Below are positions 1 to 6,550 of a DNA stretch of 10,307 bases, one piece after another. Where the stretch lies: contig JAFAVL010000577.1 of assembly GCA_019242465.1 (NCBI GenBank), positions 1 through 10,307 of the forward strand, read 5' to 3'. The notes under the pieces are model-generated. The model made no database searches. It worked only from the letters and a program-made list of their open reading frames with translations, and was not told the DNA's origin. A program made the translations under genes and the position numbers. The DNA is from Chroococcidiopsidaceae cyanobacterium CP_BM_RX_35. GTDB lineage: Bacteria > Cyanobacteriota > Cyanobacteriia > Cyanobacteriales > Chroococcidiopsidaceae. Within the stretch, counting starts at the first letter, position 1. Each line of letters opens with the position of its first letter.

Positions 1-72
1 GCTTCGTTACGTAGGCAAAGGTATCGCCAACAACAAACCTACTTAGCCAATCCCTACTTGCCTCAATCCTAG
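1..72 (+). CDS. Possible C-terminal fragment of an unidentified gene (5' end outside window)
   Basis: Frame 1 is open from the left edge for 23 codons and ends at TAG 70-72, giving a short Arg/Gln-rich tail that finishes NPYLPQS. It would converge on apt, with 17 bases between the two stop codons. An open run this short arises by chance about a third of the time, so this is only a plausible gene end. I recognise no family. The alternative is that bases 1-89 are simply non-coding sequence downstream of apt. Confidence 0.3.
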   Translation, partial: ASLRRQRYRQQQTYLANPYLPQS

Positions 73-89
73 TAGCAGTCATCTTGAAG

Positions 90-608
90 CTAATAATCGA
101 TTAGCGTTACGACTGGCACATCTGGCAGCCGTTTACGCCCCTGCAAATCCTGTAACTCGATAATAAACCCAAAGCCCATCAGCTCGCAGCCAATCTGCTG
201 CACCAACTTTGCCGTAGCACTTGCTGTTCCACCTGTAGCAATCAGATCATCTACAATTAAAACTCGGCTGCCTGGTTGTAAGGCATCTTGATGCATCTCC
301 AGCCGATCCATACCGTACTCGAGTTCGTACTCGACTGAGTGGACTCGAAACGGTAGTTTACCAGGTTTACGGACTGGAATAAAACCAGCCCCAAGCTTGT
401 AAGCCAAAGCTGCGCCAACAATAAACCCCCGTGCCTCTATCCCCACGACGTAACTTGCATTTAGCCCAGCCGCAGTACACTTTTGGGCTAAGCAATCAAT
501 GGCGTAACGCAGTCCATCTGCGTCTTGTAGCAGGGTGGTAACGTCTCGGAACAAAATACCAGGTTTGGGAAAATCAGGAATATCGCGAATCAGAGACTTC
601 AAATCCAT
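90..608 (-). CDS. apt: Adenine phosphoribosyltransferase
   Basis: Cytosolic purine-salvage enzyme that converts adenine and PRPP to AMP and pyrophosphate. The 172-residue product has the usual family length. It shows the N-terminal [18 protein letters not shown] signature (residues 9-27), the ARGFI motif (59-63), the flexible-loop segment with PVRKPGKLP (78-86), and the PRPP-binding loop [15 protein letters not shown] (116-130) with its acidic pair. I start it at ATG 608 (MDLKSLIRD), because this matches where the family normally begins. An in-frame extension of 11 residues to base 641 is open but has no homology-like content. There is no clear Shine-Dalgarno sequence, which is common in cyanobacteria. 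The gene is divergent from the DUF3038 gene and appears monocistronic in this window. Confidence 0.95.
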   Translation of the reverse strand: MDLKSLIRDIPDFPKPGILFRDVTTLLQDADGLRYAIDCLAQKCTAAGLNASYVVGIEARGFIVGAALAYKLGAGFIPVRKPGKLPFRVHSVEYELEYGMDRLEMHQDALQPGSRVLIVDDLIATGGTASATAKLVQQIGCELMGFGFIIELQDLQGRKRLPDVPVVTLIDY

Positions 609-780
609 AGTGAAGTGAAAATAAGAATGGCATAGAGACACCTGAAAAATCGTACACTAGAAATCCTAGTTGTTTTAGATTACCGCTAACATTTGCTAGG
701 GCTAGACGTATGATCTTCCAGTTTGGCAATAATCATGAAAGATTGTTTTGCAAATCTCTTCACTCGCCCAGCTTGCTAGG

Positions 781-1407
781 ATGAATGCTTCTGTGAGCTT
801 AACGCCGTTAGATAGTTCAGCCGTCCAGTCAAATCCCACGATCTTGGACAGTCTACCCGACATACCAATCGACGATCGGGGATGTCCGCGCCGTACCCGT
901 TTGCAAATAGACCTGATTCTACTAGCAATTGAAGCCCTAGAACTTAGCGGTTCAGAAGCGATTCTAGCGGTTGCCAAGGAGCTAGAACTTGAGGGCATTG
1001 TCAAAAACCGGGTGAATCTATGGCGATTGCGGAGTACCAACCCTTTGCGACGTGCCCATACGCGTCGTTCATTGAGCCTGAGAGAGGCAAAAGCGCTAGT
1101 GGTGATTGCCTGCTATTTGGCGCGGCGGTTGACAGTTGTCATCCGAGAGTTGCTACTGGTCTACCAAAAGATGAGTGAGAAGCAGATCCCGCTAGAGCAG
1201 AACTTGCGGTTATCTAGTTACTTAGAAAGGTTCAAAGTCCATTTCCGCAGCCGGATGAATCCCCGCCGTTCGGCTGTAGTTGCTTACAGTTCAGACGAAA
1301 AATTAAATCAACTAGCCTTGAGCCTGTTGGGACAATTGCTGTTCTGCACTGGTACGGCTGGAATGCAGCGGTTTTGGATCAGCCTGTTTGACGGGGAGGT
1401 GGAATGA
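781..1407 (+). CDS. DUF3038-family protein, unknown function
   Basis: The 208-residue protein resembles the cyanobacteria-restricted DUF3038 family; this comes from memory of the family, and its function is unknown. It has a Ser/Pro-rich N-terminus (1-25), a short motif DDRGCPRRTR (31-40), then a mostly helical, Leu- and Arg-rich body. Helices are likely at 41-70 (LQIDLILLAIEALELSG), 99-131 and 172-205. It has no signal peptide or clear membrane span, so it should be cytosolic. ATG 781 is chosen because MNASVSLTPLDS is a natural start; an in-frame TTG at 748 would add 11 residues (MQISSLAQLAR). The stop codon overlaps the start of the DUF4335 gene (ATGA), so the two are translationally coupled and their products may work together. 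Family call fairly sure, role unknown. Confidence 0.8.
   Translation: MNASVSLTPLDSSAVQSNPTILDSLPDIPIDDRGCPRRTRLQIDLILLAIEALELSGSEAILAVAKELELEGIVKNRVNLWRLRSTNPLRRAHTRRSLSLREAKALVVIACYLARRLTVVIRELLLVYQKMSEKQIPLEQNLRLSSYLERFKVHFRSRMNPRRSAVVAYSSDEKLNQLALSLLGQLLFCTGTAGMQRFWISLFDGEVE
1393..1402 (+). promoter_or_regulatory. Strong Shine-Dalgarno for the DUF4335 gene
   Basis: GGGGAGGTGG lies inside the last codons of the DUF3038 gene, a few bases before the ATGA overlap. It is one of the best ribosome-binding sites in the window and supports both the ATG at 1404 and coupled translation. Confidence 0.7.
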
Positions 1408-2096
1408 ATATCCAACGTCTATACAGCCTACCAAACTGTAAACTTCTCATAGAGGGTCTGAGTAACGCGAACGACACGTCGTCCACCGAAGTCCGCCCTT
1501 TACTCTCAATGCTGGTAAATGTAGAGTGCCATTTAGCGGCAACCGATCGACCCCTAACAGGCGGTCGCGATTTTTTTGAAAGTTTGGTGGCAGCAGTTAG
1601 TGCCTATGCCCAGGAATTTTTGAGTAAAGTGCATCACCCCTTAGCTCACAAGCATCGGTCAGGATTAGTAGAGTTACATAAAGTTGACGACAATTGGCAT
1701 CGGTTGATTGTACATTCAAAATCTGAGACTCAGGGCTCTAATGTAGGCGAAAGTCCCAATCAACCGCCAATTCAGATCAATTTGACAACTGTGCAATTAT
1801 TCGATCTAGTAGAAGCAGTCGATCAATTTTTCGCCGACAGCCAAACGTTACCAGACCTGTCACCGCAACTGCTGCCGATATCGAAGCGATTTGTCACCTC
1901 TAGCCAAATAGTGGCTAAGCAAGCACTGCCAACGGCTGTAGGAGTGTCAAGTTTAGCTTTGGCTGCGATCGCCTTCTTCTTTATCCCAATTCCAACAAAA
2001 CTCCCACAACCGCACCCCCAGTCCAACTCAACCCGATCAAGTACCAATCCCTCTACCCGAACTAACCCCATTCCCAAACCCATAAAATCACCCTAA
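1404..2096 (+). CDS. DUF4335-family protein with a C-terminal membrane anchor
   Basis: The 230-residue protein is recognised as DUF4335-like, a cyanobacterial family of unknown function that I recall being encoded beside DUF3038. The N-terminal domain (about 1-145) begins MNIQRLYSLPNCKLLIEGL and includes RPLLSMLVNVECHL (31-44), a GGRDFFESLVAAVSAYAQEFL helix (53-73), and a second part around QINLTTVQLFDLVEAVDQF (124-142). One hydrophobic segment (about 177-197, SSLALAAIAFFFIPIP) is followed by a low-complexity Pro/Ser/Thr/Asn tail (198-230). There is no N-terminal signal, so the domain is probably cytosolic and held to a membrane by this late anchor; that topology is inference. It overlaps the DUF3038 stop by four bases. 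Confidence 0.8.
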   Translation: MNIQRLYSLPNCKLLIEGLSNANDTSSTEVRPLLSMLVNVECHLAATDRPLTGGRDFFESLVAAVSAYAQEFLSKVHHPLAHKHRSGLVELHKVDDNWHRLIVHSKSETQGSNVGESPNQPPIQINLTTVQLFDLVEAVDQFFADSQTLPDLSPQLLPISKRFVTSSQIVAKQALPTAVGVSSLALAAIAFFFIPIPTKLPQPHPQSNSTRSSTNPSTRTNPIPKPIKSP

Positions 2097-2103
2097 ATCC
2101 TCT

Positions 2104-2137
2104 TGCCCCCCTGCCCCCCTGCCCCCTGCCCCCTGCC
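2104..2137. repeat. C-rich heptamer/octamer tandem repeat (STRR-like)
   Basis: Two TGCCCCCC units are followed by two TGCCCCC units and a partial TGCC. They fill most of the 45-base gap between the convergent DUF4335 and PBP genes. Short heptanucleotide repeats of this type (STRRs) are well known in cyanobacterial intergenic regions. No hairpin with a T-run is visible here, so I do not call it a terminator. Confidence 0.75.
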
Positions 2138-2141
2138 TCTT

Positions 2142-4424
2142 CTACTCCCCCACCACCCGACGCATATACTCCCCCCACAACCGGGCGGCTTGGGCGCTGC
2201 CGCCAGCAGTGGGGGAATTGTTGTCATTCCCTAGCCATATACCTGTCACTAGCTGCCGACTAGGAATGTAGCCAACGAACCAGAGATCAACGTCGTTGTC
2301 TGTGGTGCCAGTTTTACCAGCTTCCCCCAGACCAATAGCAGCGTTACTACCAGTGCCATTTTGGATCACGCCTTGGAGTAGCTCGGTCATCACTTCTGCA
2401 ACTTCAGGTTGTAGTACCTTGACGTTGGCTCCATCACTTTGATTGAAAGAGTAAATGACGCGGCAGGTTTTGGGGTTAGTGCGATCGCGACAATCGCTGC
2501 TGTCGAGAATCCTGTCAATCAGGTGCGGACGATTCCAAACACCACGATGAGAGAGTGCGCCATACGCGCCCGTTATTTCTAGCACATTCACTGCACTTTG
2601 ACCGATCACTAAGCCAGGCACCGGATCGAGAGGTGATTGTATCCCTAGCCTTCGCGCCATCCGCACCACATTATTAAGCCCAACATCCTCCTGGGCAATC
2701 CGCAGGGCAATGACATTCTCAGACTGTGCCAGCCCTGCATACATATTGGCACTATCACTTTCAAGGCGTTCGCAGCCGCGAAAATGACGACCTTGCCAAT
2801 TTAGGGGGGCACAGGAATAAGTTTTCTCTGGGGAGACGCCTTTCTCAATAGCGGCAGCGTAAGTAAAGATTTTGAAGCTTGAACCTGGTTGGCGTTCGGC
2901 TTGAACTGCACGGTTGAACTGGCTTTTTTGATAGTTGATACCGCCTGTGAGGGCTAGGACGGCACCAGTGCTGCCATCAAGCGTCACGATCGCACCTTGA
3001 GAAAAGCCATAATTCGCCCCGGCTATGTGGATATATCGCTGCAAAGAGGCTTCTGATGCTGCTTGAATCCGTGGATCTAGTTGAGTTTCTATTGTGAAAT
3101 TGCCTTCACTAGCAAGTTGTTCCCCTAAAATAGATTGAAGTTCCTGGAATAGGTAACTATAGAAATAAGGAGCAATGGTTTGGGATTGCTCTTCACAAAC
3201 CTTGCGGCTAACCGTAATTGAGGAGCGCCTTGCCCGGTTGGCTTGCTCTAGAGCAATTTTGCCTTGCTCTAACATGCGGTCAATCACGCGATCACGGTAG
3301 GCAGCAGCTCTCTGCCGACTTTGTACATCGCCGCAGAAATTGAAGCTGTTGGGAGCTGGTAAAATCCCCACTAAAGTAGCTGCTTCTGAAAGGTCTAACT
3401 CTTTCACTGACTTACCAAAGTAATACTGAGCCGCATCCTCAAAACCGTAAGTGCCATGCCCTAGATAGACGCGATTTAGGTAGGTCAACAGGATGAAGTC
3501 TTTGCTATAAAACGTCTCTAGCTTCAGTGCCACAATCGCTTCTCGCAGTTTGCGGTTTAACGAGTCCTTGGTTCCCACATAGTTGCGGAACAGACTCCGG
3601 GCAACCTGCTGGGTGAGGGTGCTAGCTCCTTGCTCATATGCGCGGTTACGAGTATCAACCAACACAGCCCGCATAATGCCAATCGGATCGACTCCCAAAT
3701 GCCAATAAAAGCGGCTGTCCTCCGAAGCAATCACCGCTTTGGGCAAGTAAGGACCAAAGTCGGATAACTGCTTCATGTCTACGTGAGCTGTATTCTGTAG
3801 CGGACGTAGAGGCGTTTGTCCATCTTGGGCATAAACGATCACTGGACCTTGAGCGGCAGTAGGCAGGGGTCGTATTGCGGGGGCTTTAACCCACTCAATA
3901 CCTATACCCAATAACACGAGTATGGTTATTCCTCCAATGCCGTAAGTCCCCCAATTAGCAGCTCGGACGTACCAAGGTGGTGGATCGACATATTGAACTC
4001 GGACAGAGGCAGCAAGTTCCGGTGGACCTAGAGTAATAACATCCCCGTGTCGCAGTTGCAGGCTAGTAAGCCGACGCTTACCGCGATAGACACCGTTAGT
4101 TGAGTTCTCATCTTTGATGACAAAGGGGGCTCGCCGCGAACGGCGCGAATCTCGGGAGACGGACAGGTGAATCTGACTAATGACCGGATTACGAATGACA
4201 ATATCGCAGGATTTCGAGCTGCGACCTAATAGGTAGCGATCGCCTATCAGGGGATAGACATCGGCTTTATCCGCCCCAGCATCCTGTACCCGGAGTTCTG
4301 GTACTTTGGCATTTGGCTTGAGCGTTAGCGCACCAAAATTAACTTTGGCTTGCATCGTTTTTACTGCCTGGGTCACCTGACCTAGCAGTGTTTGAGAGTT
4401 GTGAGGGGGCTGGGGGGAACTCAT
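2142..4424 (-). CDS. Class A penicillin-binding protein with N-terminal FHA domain (transglycosylase/transpeptidase)
   Basis: The bifunctional 760-residue enzyme polymerises lipid II glycan chains and cross-links their peptides at the outer face of the inner membrane. A cytosolic FHA domain (about 57-146) carries the phosphothreonine-binding residues GR (67-68), S83, H86 and NSTNG (107-111). One membrane span follows (about 160-178). The GT51 transglycosylase domain shows EDSRFYWHLG (235-244, Glu235 catalytic), GASTLTQQ (266-273), RKLREAIVALKLE (291-303) and the ILLTYLNRVYLG stretch (311-322). The transpeptidase domain has the SxxK motif at S515-K518, SEN at 568-570 and KTGT at 704-707, so both active sites look intact. 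ATG 4424 is the only sensible start. The FHA domain suggests control by a Ser/Thr kinase, but no kinase gene lies in the window. It is convergent with DUF4335 and divergent from the Ser-rich secreted protein. Confidence 0.95.
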   Translation of the reverse strand: MSSPQPPHNSQTLLGQVTQAVKTMQAKVNFGALTLKPNAKVPELRVQDAGADKADVYPLIGDRYLLGRSSKSCDIVIRNPVISQIHLSVSRDSRRSRRAPFVIKDENSTNGVYRGKRRLTSLQLRHGDVITLGPPELAASVRVQYVDPPPWYVRAANWGTYGIGGITILVLLGIGIEWVKAPAIRPLPTAAQGPVIVYAQDGQTPLRPLQNTAHVDMKQLSDFGPYLPKAVIASEDSRFYWHLGVDPIGIMRAVLVDTRNRAYEQGASTLTQQVARSLFRNYVGTKDSLNRKLREAIVALKLETFYSKDFILLTYLNRVYLGHGTYGFEDAAQYYFGKSVKELDLSEAATLVGILPAPNSFNFCGDVQSRQRAAAYRDRVIDRMLEQGKIALEQANRARRSSITVSRKVCEEQSQTIAPYFYSYLFQELQSILGEQLASEGNFTIETQLDPRIQAASEASLQRYIHIAGANYGFSQGAIVTLDGSTGAVLALTGGINYQKSQFNRAVQAERQPGSSFKIFTYAAAIEKGVSPEKTYSCAPLNWQGRHFRGCERLESDSANMYAGLAQSENVIALRIAQEDVGLNNVVRMARRLGIQSPLDPVPGLVIGQSAVNVLEITGAYGALSHRGVWNRPHLIDRILDSSDCRDRTNPKTCRVIYSFNQSDGANVKVLQPEVAEVMTELLQGVIQNGTGSNAAIGLGEAGKTGTTDNDVDLWFVGYIPSRQLVTGIWLGNDNNSPTAGGSAQAARLWGEYMRRVVGE

Positions 4425-4688
4425 CGTCTATTCATGGACCAGTATCGACAAACAATCAGCGCTGCAAACTTTATACTTTTGTCCTCACCTATTCTACTGG
4501 CAAGCCTAAATGAGGCTCGCTCATCACTAGGTTCTACTTCATTTGTAGATAGGCTCAGCTAAGTTAGTCAGTTGGTCTTTTTATATTCTCTATTTCTACA
4601 TCCCTCCTAAGACAGATTTTTGTAATACCTTTCCTCTGATTAAATAAGCACATAATTTTGTTCAGGTTTAAGTGTGAGGTTTGGTGGA
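4425..4688. promoter_or_regulatory. Divergent intergenic region between PBP and Ser-rich secreted protein genes
   Basis: These 264 bases must hold the promoters of both flanking genes. On the minus strand a TATAAA (plus 4470-4475) could be a -10 for the PBP gene. On the plus strand CATAAT (4651-4656) could be a -10 for the secreted protein. Neither has a convincing -35. Small inverted repeats are present, such as GCCT/AGGC around 4504-4516 and ATGAG/CTCAT at 4511-4525. I see no gene, tRNA or riboswitch here. Confidence 0.4.
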
Positions 4689-5162
4689 ATGAAGATAAGA
4701 TATTTGTCGTTCTTTGGTACAGCTCTGACACTGTTAGCAGCTGGTGGTGTTGCAATTGCCCAATCAGACCAATCAGATAAGAAACCATCGGAAATCAAGC
4801 TTTCTCCGGCAGCTCAGACCATTTTGTGTAAGCAGTTTCCGCTCAATTCCCGCTGTCAGGACAAGAGTACTTCTAGCCCATCATCCAGTAGCAGTGGCGA
4901 ATCAACTTCTAGTTCTTCGCCCAGTAGCAGTGGCGAATCAACTTCTAGCCCATCATCTACTGGTGGCAGCGAAGTTACCCCTAGCTCCTCCCCTAGCGGC
5001 GGTAGCGAAGTGACACCTACTTCCTCCCCCAGTGGTGGTAGCGAAGTGACACCTACTTCCTCCCCCAGTGGTGGTAGCGAAATTACCCCTAGCTCCTCCC
5101 CCAGTGATGGCAGCGGTACACCACCCAGTCCATCTAGCGGTGGCGGCAGCGATACGAAATGA
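4689..5162 (+). CDS. Secreted Ser/Pro/Gly-rich repeat protein, unknown function
   Basis: The precursor is 157 residues. It starts with a classic signal peptide: MKIR, a hydrophobic core (about 5-21), then AIA before Gln25 as the likely signal peptidase I site. There is no lipobox, so it is probably not a lipoprotein. A short mature head (25-60) contains two cysteines in CKQFPLNSRC, which could form a small disulfide loop. The rest is seven tandem 12-residue units of the type TPTSSPSGGSEV (61-144) plus a short tail PPSPSSGGGSDTK, surely disordered and possibly glycosylated or wall-associated. ATG 4689 is preferred over GTG 4674 because it gives a clean signal peptide and has GAGG at 4676-4679 at good spacing. 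I recognise no family beyond the general look of small secreted cyanobacterial proteins. Confidence 0.8.
   Translation: MKIRYLSFFGTALTLLAAGGVAIAQSDQSDKKPSEIKLSPAAQTILCKQFPLNSRCQDKSTSSPSSSSSGESTSSSSPSSSGESTSSPSSTGGSEVTPSSSPSGGSEVTPTSSPSGGSEVTPTSSPSGGSEITPSSSPSDGSGTPPSPSSGGGSDTK
4869..5120 (+). repeat. Seven in-frame 36-bp tandem repeats
   Basis: Units start at 4869, 4905, 4941, 4977, 5013, 5049 and 5085, each exactly 36 bp (12 codons). The first two encode TSSxxxSSSGES types. Units 4 to 6 encode TPxSSPSGGSEV/I, and units 5 and 6 are almost identical in DNA. The gradient from divergent to near-identical copies suggests repeated duplication from the middle of the array. Confidence 0.9.
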
Positions 5163-5184
5163 CGCCTAGCCCATAGTTCTAAGT

Positions 5185-5218
5185 GCTGAGCTGGGGGGAT
5201 TCTGGAGCCTCTCAGCTC
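5185..5218. terminator. Possible weak bidirectional terminator between convergent genes
   Basis: GCTGAG (5185-5190) pairs with CTCAGC (5211-5216), or in a shifted register GAGCTG (5188-5193) pairs with CAGCTC (5213-5218). The loop is about 20 bases and no strong T-run follows. The position between the convergent secreted-protein gene and lspA suits a terminator, but the structure is modest. Confidence 0.35.
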
Positions 5219-5223
5219 TGATT

Positions 5224-5706
5224 TCATCGAGTTGATCTGCGATTTGAAGGTGGTGCTTTCTGGAAGCTCGCAAGTAGTAGGCAAGCAATACCAATATCGA
5301 TGAATACATCTGCCAAGTTAAACACCCAAGGAAATTGGAGGGGTCGGAAGTCTAAGAAATCTGTAACGCCACCAGCAATAAATCGAGCTATCCCATTTCC
5401 CAATGCTCCGCCCAAAATCAAGCCATAACCTAGCTGCTCCCAGCGACTGAGAGACGGTCCGAGCCAAGCTAGTGCGATCAAAAATAGACTTACACCCAAT
5501 GACAGCCAGCGCAACCAGCCGCCTCCGTTCCTGAAGAGCCCTAAAGCTGCGCCATGATTCATGATGTATGTCAGGTTAAATACTCCTGACCATAGGGGTC
5601 GTGTCTCTCCTAAACTAAAGTTTTGCATCACCCAGTATTTAGTTATCCAGTCTAAAAGCAGACTGATAATAGCAGCTATCCAGAAGTAGCCGTTCTTAAA
5701 ACGCAT
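5224..5706 (-). CDS. lspA: Signal peptidase II (prolipoprotein signal peptidase), divergent at one conserved Asp
   Basis: LspA is an inner-membrane aspartyl protease that removes the signal peptide from lipid-modified prolipoproteins. The 160-residue length is normal, with four hydrophobic spans (about 7-28, 66-83, 90-108, 128-147). Family landmarks present are D19 and K23 (DWITK, usually DQxTK), N50 in NHGAA, GGALGN (99-104), R108, D116 in VTDF and D133 in FNLAD. The two last aspartates correspond to the catalytic dyad seen in LspA structures. Oddly, the GNxxDR motif reads GNGIAR, so the conserved Asp at position 107 is Ala (codon GCT, plus bases 5386-5388); the equivalent Asp102 was reported important in B. 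subtilis. The usual Ser after NxAD is Val134. The frame is otherwise intact. It starts 15 bases after the bioY stop, so the two are probably co-transcribed. Confidence 0.9.
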   Translation of the reverse strand: MRFKNGYFWIAAIISLLLDWITKYWVMQNFSLGETRPLWSGVFNLTYIMNHGAALGLFRNGGGWLRWLSLGVSLFLIALAWLGPSLSRWEQLGYGLILGGALGNGIARFIAGGVTDFLDFRPLQFPWVFNLADVFIDIGIACLLLASFQKAPPSNRRSTR

Positions 5707-5721
5707 CTAATCAGTATTGAC

Positions 5722-6327
5722 TCACTTAATAAAGAGTATGTACCGTAAACAGTAAGCTAAGACGGTGACGGCACAAACGACAATTATCTGCCCTGGGAGT
5801 GGGTAAAGAGAGTAATTTAGGGCAGCCTGCTGTAAAGACATAACTGAGGCATCTGTCCAACCAAGTGTGTAAAGCAGGATGAGATAGACTAGACCAGTAA
5901 TGTGAATGGTCAGTAGACCAAAGGCACAACTAAAGGCAAGGAACTCCAGTCTTGGGGGAGTGCGAAATGCCAACGAGCCGCAAACCCAAGCTCCAAAAAT
6001 AAAGCCGATTAAGTATCCAAAGTAAGGCTGCCCAATACAAATGATGCCGCTACACTGGGCAAAGACTGGCAACCGCGTTAGACCAAGAACCAGATAGGCG
6101 ATTTGAGAGAGTGCCCCAGCATTCTTACCTCCTAAGCAGCCAATGAGCAGCACTGCTCCAACCTGGTAAGTAACACCTACAGAGTAGGTCTTGATTCCAT
6201 GTTGACTCCAGCTCCCAGGTGCAGTGGTGAAATATGCTTCCACAAAGGTACCACCAATAGTCAGGAGTAGACCAATCAGGGACCATAACAATTGGTTAGA
6301 GGCACGAAAGGCACGAACTATATTCAT
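5722..6327 (-). CDS. bioY: Biotin transporter BioY (ECF S component)
   Basis: Integral membrane protein of 201 residues that binds and imports biotin, either alone or with shared ECF energising subunits (none encoded here). It has about six hydrophobic segments. Recognisable stretches are LLWSLIGLLLTIGGTFVEAY (13-32), GVTYQVGAVLLIGCLGGKNAG (51-71), LGLTRLPVFAQ (81-91) and FGYLIGFIFGAWVCG (103-117), the last matching the family's conserved PVFA...GGYLIGF region. ATG 6327 is chosen; a TTG at 6357 would add ten residues (MQYKTSTSLY) without family resemblance. The gene precedes lspA, an order I recall as common in cyanobacteria. It is divergent from pstC, so its promoter shares the intergenic region that holds the Pho box. 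Confidence 0.9.
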   Translation of the reverse strand: MNIVRAFRASNQLLWSLIGLLLTIGGTFVEAYFTTAPGSWSQHGIKTYSVGVTYQVGAVLLIGCLGGKNAGALSQIAYLVLGLTRLPVFAQCSGIICIGQPYFGYLIGFIFGAWVCGSLAFRTPPRLEFLAFSCAFGLLTIHITGLVYLILLYTLGWTDASVMSLQQAALNYSLYPLPGQIIVVCAVTVLAYCLRYILFIK

Positions 6328-6388
6328 GTATAAGGAAGTACTAGTTTTGTACTGCAACAGTCCAAACCATCTTGCTTTGAACCAACTT

Positions 6389-6418
6389 TTTTGCCTGTTC
6401 TTAACCTTTTCTTTACGT
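6389..6418 (+). promoter_or_regulatory. Pho box (SphR/PhoB-type operator) upstream of pstC
   Basis: Three 8-bp direct repeats sit on an exact 11-bp period: TTTTGCCT (6389-6396), CTTAACCT (6400-6407) and CTTTACGT (6411-6418). The known cyanobacterial Pho box is YTTAAYYW repeated with 3-bp spacers; the middle copy matches 8/8 and the outer two 6/8. This implies induction of pstCAB under phosphate starvation through the SphS-SphR two-component system. Confidence 0.7.
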
Positions 6419-6432
6419 TAGTTAGGTATCCT

Positions 6433-6438
6433 TATAGT
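6433..6438 (+). promoter_or_regulatory. Candidate -10 element of the pst operon
   Basis: TATAGT lies 14 bases after the Pho box, where no TTGACA-like -35 exists. This is the arrangement expected of an activator-dependent Pho promoter. It would leave a 5' leader of roughly 105 bases before pstC. Confidence 0.45.
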
Positions 6439-6550
6439 CAAAATGTAGCACGGTGTTCACTGAAGCTCCTTCGTTGCATCCGAATAGTATTGATGATTTG
6501 ATGATACAAGGCAATCATTAGCTCAGCTTTTAAAGCTTTTAGAGTAAATC

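Noticed and set aside
656..670. Short palindrome ACTAG/CTAGT between apt and the DUF3038 gene as an operator
   Set aside because: Only five base pairs with a five-base loop, of a kind common by chance, and no matching regulator motif that I know.
702..1040. Minus-strand open frame opposite the DUF3038 gene
   Set aside because: Ser/Arg-rich composition with no family resemblance, fully overlapping a gene supported by family match and coupling.
1992..2096. Frameshift at the low-complexity end of the DUF4335 protein
   Set aside because: The Pro/Ser/Thr tail follows directly after a clean membrane segment and ends before the tandem repeat. A variable disordered tail is as likely, and no alternative frame continues a recognisable domain.
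4869..5120. CRISPR-like array of 36-bp repeats
   Set aside because: The units are contiguous with no spacers, stay in frame, and encode a low-complexity secreted protein tail.
4856..5284. Long minus-strand frame with a regular LPPLGEE-like repeat
   Set aside because: It is the antisense image of the 36-bp array. The plus frame has a signal peptide and ribosome site, whereas the minus frame overlaps the end of lspA and has no start context.
5386..5388. Reading the LspA change as loss of a catalytic dyad residue
   Set aside because: On reconstructing the family motifs, the structurally defined dyad corresponds to the VxDF and NxAD aspartates, both present here (D116, D133). The missing Asp is a different conserved position, so I do not call the protein inactive or a pseudogene.
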